Made by a program: the position numbers and the translations under genes
In this document: piece by piece, positions 60,546 to 64,000 of the stretch
Layout of the letters: each line of letters opens with the position of its first letter
How positions within the stretch are numbered: position 1 is the first letter of the stretch
The notes under the pieces: model-generated
Told to the model about the DNA's origin: nothing
The model's database searches: none
Seen by the model: the letters and a program-made list of their open reading frames with translations, nothing else
NCBI GenBank assembly: GCA_960531495.1
Contig: OY482851.1
Location: 13,108,319-13,172,318, forward strand
DNA from: Zeus faber
Taxonomy: Eukaryota; Chordata; Actinopteri; Zeiformes; Zeidae
Reading direction: 5' to 3'
DNA: 64,000 nucleotides

Positions 60546-62053
60546 GTCCAAATATATAATTGCTCTCGGATGGCAGCCGGTCAAAGACGCTGGCGCTTAT
60601 TTCCAGCCTTGTCTAAACATATTGTAGAGATTACTTCTATCTATATATTACAAAGGTGAAAAGAAATGTCAGTTGAATAGTCAGTGAAGGGAATAATTAT
60701 GTAAAATATATTTTTCAAAGTACCAGATACAGAGAGGCAGAGTTAGTCACACAGTCAAACACCAACTGTTACCACAGTTGAGACACATATTTACCAGATG
60801 GTGTTGTCGTGGATTTGCCCGGGGTTATGGGCCATTGGTATTTCAAGAGGTCTCCATCGGTATCTGCTCCAGGGTACCCCTGGCTTATGAGGCAATCAAA
60901 ATGGATTACGCCATTACGTATTTAACTGGATATGTACTGTGCTTTCTAAGTATTAGTACTGGTCTCGCCACAACAATCGGATTTGAGATGATTTCGCGAA
61001 AATGCCTCTTTTCTCAGAAGAGGATGTGACTCAAACATGCTTACATGCTGTGCGTATGTGCACTGTATTGTAATGCCAGCGCACTTCCTCATTTGAGTTA
61101 TGTTGATCGGCCCGCTGGTTGGTTTCTAACCTCTCGGCCGACTTTAAAGGGCTGATTTGGGAATGATTATATCATCCTTTTGCAAATTTAGGAAGCGTTT
61201 CCATTTTCGTTTCAAGGAAATTATAACCTGGCCTTCGGTCCGCTCTGCGTTTTGCGTCGCCGTGGCTTCATATCATCCAGAAAAACAAAAATTGCATTTC
61301 CACGGCACGACAATGTGGCAATGCCGATTGTTCTCCAAAAAAATATTGTCTTTCCAAAATGTTCTTCGCAAAAGTCTCATGCACGTCCACTCCACTGTTG
61401 TTACATCAGCGAGAGCTCTCCTGTAATCTCTTGCCTTAAAGATCTGAATCAGCCTCTTGATTATTTAGAGGCTGTTCTCCAAGCACTTCAGAAGGGCCCT
61501 CAAACCCTCCGTGTCACCCCTTATATGTGGACATTTAATAACAAATATGTGATCTCAAGTGGGAATGAGTTAACCTTTGCTGAAATACCACTGCACCACG
61601 GCCCGTGAATGACAAGAAGGAAGCCTCGGCTGCTGGCATTTCTGCCGCGCCTGGCAGAGTGACGGACGGCTGGCCCACACACCGTCTGCCACTCACCGGA
61701 GCAAAATGTGCAAAAGGGCCCCCGTCACTCACTGTTTGTTTTTTTTCCCCCATTTCGGTTCTGAATTGCGTCAGATGATAGACGAGCTGAAACATATTGG
61801 ATTCCCGACCTGTCGCGGGTTATGTTTAGATTATGTTCCAGATATTGCATATGTGCCACTGTCTGTCATGGCCGACCACAGGCCGAGAGCCGATGCGGTA
61901 TTGAGAGTGTGGGCGCGTCTTGACCTCTCCCATTGATCCTCAGGAATGGCAAACAGTAAGGAGTTGTTAATGTAAAGAAGGTCTCATGATGGGATGCTTT
62001 GGCGATGAAGCAAGGGTTTTTTTGCTGGTTAAGAACAGGGGGGTTGACACAAT
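60546..62053. other. Repeat-free block, candidate conserved non-coding region
   Basis: About 1.5 kb without any microsatellite or recognised transposon, of even composition, in a window where such arrays recur every 1-2 kb. Frames at 60778-61029 and 61252-61608 are open but have no known motif or splice borders. It is a good candidate for intronic regulatory DNA; conservation cannot be tested here. Confidence 0.35.
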
Positions 62054-62153
62054 GATGGGTTCTGATATTGCCCGTGTTTTGTATTATTTGAATGGTTATT
62101 TGGTATCAGTCCAAATAACTATTCAAATAACACAAAACACATAGGAACCCATC
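62054..62153. other. Hairpin-forming inverted repeat of 100 nt
   Basis: The left arm (62054-62103) pairs with the right arm (62111-62153): 9 bp at the base (GATGGGTTC), a one-sided bulge of about 6 nt, then about 30 bp with only two non-Watson-Crick positions, closed by a 7-nt loop. The size and shape resemble a microRNA precursor or a minimal MITE. Neither is established. Confidence 0.55.
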
Positions 62154-62472
62154 GTCTGTCTGGATAGCTTGCCAACAATGAAGGTCTGCTCCGTGAAGGC
62201 TTTTTGAGTCTCACTCAATGTTCCCGCCTACAGAATTACCAAATTGATTGAAACGTGGACAATGACAAGAAGGTAGCCAAAATAAAAGCGGTTCTCATCG
62301 CTCTTGTTGATTATTAATGGTTTTGGTACTGACCCTGAAATAAACCATCCCAGTCGACCCCTGGCTGTGGGCTTTCATTTGACATTGTGATATTTCATTG
62401 TGACCTTTTCTATTTTAGCTTGTTCACTTATTTCTGGAAACTCCCCCAGTCACCAACTCTCCATTCTCATAA
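62154..62472. other. Presumed intron sequence, no exon seen
   Basis: AT-rich mixed DNA, nothing recognised. Confidence 0.4.
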
Positions 62473-62696
62473 AACACGCGCGCACACCCACGCGCACACA
62501 CACACGCACACACACACGCAGATTTTTCCATCTATTTGTTTTTCTCTCTTCACCTCCTTTCTTTCCCTCCCTCTCTTCTCCGTATCTTTGTTTCCCGCTC
62601 CCTCTGTCGAGCTGAGAATGAGTCGTGACAGCTCACCAACGCCAAGCAAGCAGGGGGCAAAAGCCCCCAACACAGGGACTGAAATTATGTAATACT

Positions 62697-62739
<43 letters not shown>

Positions 62740-62846
62740 ACCATACACACATACAGTGTGCGTGCTATTTTTAGAATGTTAGAATGTCATTTAGCATTTT
62801 TATGTGTGGACATGTATTTGTGTGTGTGTGTGTGTGTGTGTGTGTG
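62473..62846. repeat. Three CA/TG microsatellites
   Basis: CA array with CG variants (62473-62520), pure CA array (62700-62738) and TG array (62820-62846). Confidence 0.96.
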
Positions 62847-64000
62847 AGACGTTGATGCTTCTGAGCAGTTTTACCTCCTAGTTTCCCATTGGCTCATGTG
62901 TCTGCACTGCAGAGATGCTCACAAGTCGTTTTCTGCAAGTCCAAGTCAAGTCTCTTCTGGTTGTCATGAGTGTTCTGTCATCTGCTGCATGCCACCGGGT
63001 CTGCTTAGAACACTTTAAAGCTATGTCTACGGAGTTGAAAGCATGTACTGTATTGTCATCACTCCTTTATCTATCAGCTTACAGTATCAGCATTGAATGG
63101 TTGTTTAGTATTGTGATCACTTTAAACGGGCAATTGCAACGCAAGATGAGAATTAAAAAACAATGAAAGCTTAAGTTATTAACTGTATTTTGCCTTGTAA
63201 CATGAACGTACAGCTGCGTATAGACCGAGTATTGAGCTCCTCCTTAAAGACATGACTTGCTGGTCTGTTGCTGAATCATGGTGGTGACAGACCTTGCCCC
63301 CTATTGTGCAGGCTCAGTGGGCCCATAGGAACAAATATAGAAATGTTTCACCTCACGCTATCAAAGATGTCACAATTAACATCCTTCATCCTTCCAAAAC
63401 ACACAGTAGCTGAATGCAAAACTTTATTGCTGCAAAATGATCTGAAATATACTGTCCACAAACTGGTGATATTAAAACATGAACAGTTTTGCTCCAGAAG
63501 AGATATCTACCATTAACATTTTGGCACCTTTCTTTGTGTGACAACAATGATTCCTTGCATGGAAGTAAAACTCAAGATGGAATATCATTGGAGTTATTGG
63601 CTCTCCTGAGTCCCTTTATGACAAAACAGTCACATTGTTGTGGATACAATCCTCTGTGTTGCATAACAGTGAACATCAGCTACCTTTTATTCCGAAAGGA
63701 AATTTGTTTGTGTTTTGTATTGAACCCCATCAAAACCATGCATCATGCTTTTCTCAAAGAATGTTTGCTTGCCATCAGTTCTTGGTTTACATGTAAGTGG
63801 CCCACTGTGCTAAACTCTCTAAATACACTGGGTATGGGCAACATAACATTTCCGGTAACAAGCTTCCTTGTGTCCTCCAGTGGCCTAAGACCTACCTCAC
63901 ATTTCAAAAAGATCAAGCTCGACGGTGTCCGTGCACGAGGCCTCTGTGATTAAATATCCACTGGTGGGAGTAACAGCTAGAACTCTCGTAGCCACAAGAC
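62847..64000. other. Presumed intron sequence, no exon seen
   Basis: About 1.15 kb of repeat-free AT-rich sequence. The plus frame at 63489-63953 starts at TTG, is Cys/Leu/Ser-rich and has no recognised motif, so it is not called as a gene. Confidence 0.4.

Noticed and set aside
61252..61608. 118-codon plus-strand frame in the repeat-free block
   Set aside because: No homology recognised and no exon borders; better explained as non-coding sequence.
63489..63953. 154-codon plus-strand frame at the right edge
   Set aside because: It starts at TTG, has a composition typical of random AT-rich DNA and no known motif.

Overview
The window looks like teleost fish genomic DNA. It is moderately AT-rich and extremely rich in (CA/TG)n and (CT/GA)n microsatellites. 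It also carries fish-type mobile elements: Tc1/mariner, a DIRS-like tyrosine-recombinase retroelement, hAT-like MITEs, and a tRNA-like SINE with a simple-repeat tail. There is no bacterial gene organisation. The species cannot be named from this sequence.

Only one protein-coding exon is secure: the alternative first coding exon of a long cAMP phosphodiesterase isoform of the PDE4D5 type, at 20499-20761 on the plus strand. It ends in a clean GTGAGG splice donor, and a GC-rich promoter/5'UTR block (about 19760-20498) lies immediately upstream. The shared downstream exons (UCR1, UCR2, catalytic domain) are not visible, so the 43 kb to the right is probably a very long first intron and the 20 kb to the left is upstream intron or flank of the same locus. 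Mammalian PDE4D is also a giant gene with widely spaced alternative promoters.

Layout. 1-9 kb: unique AT-rich DNA, tetranucleotide arrays, and a small GC-box/CCAAT promoter-like patch near 6.4 kb. 10-10.9 kb: an internally deleted Tc1-like element. 13.6-15.7 kb: a repeat with long inverted arms holding an unrecognised exon-like open frame. 16.4-17.2 kb: a 19-bp minisatellite, then an uninterrupted (AG)n tract of 134 bp. 19.2-21.5 kb: the PDE4D5-type promoter and exon between microsatellites. 21.5-33 kb: intronic DNA with SINE and hAT remnants and repeat-poor blocks that may be conserved non-coding elements. 34-36.2 kb: a DIRS-like retroelement carrying a truncated Tc1 fragment. 37-38.3 kb: a palindromic RBPJ/E-box site and a TAATTA-rich block. 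38.4-51.2 kb: several MITEs, one with a clear 8-bp target-site duplication, and a second DIRS-like fragment. 52-60 kb: large microsatellites. 60.5-62.4 kb: a repeat-free block ending in a strong 100-nt hairpin.

Most long open frames here come from microsatellites, or from repeats whose unit is open in all frames, and were rejected. No defence, biosynthetic or other gene-cluster system is visible. The observations most worth checking are the inverted-arm element with its exon-like ORF, the RBPJ palindrome, the hairpin at 62.1 kb, the duplicated 50-mer flanking the PDE4D5 exon, and the altered RACK1-binding segment of the exon.
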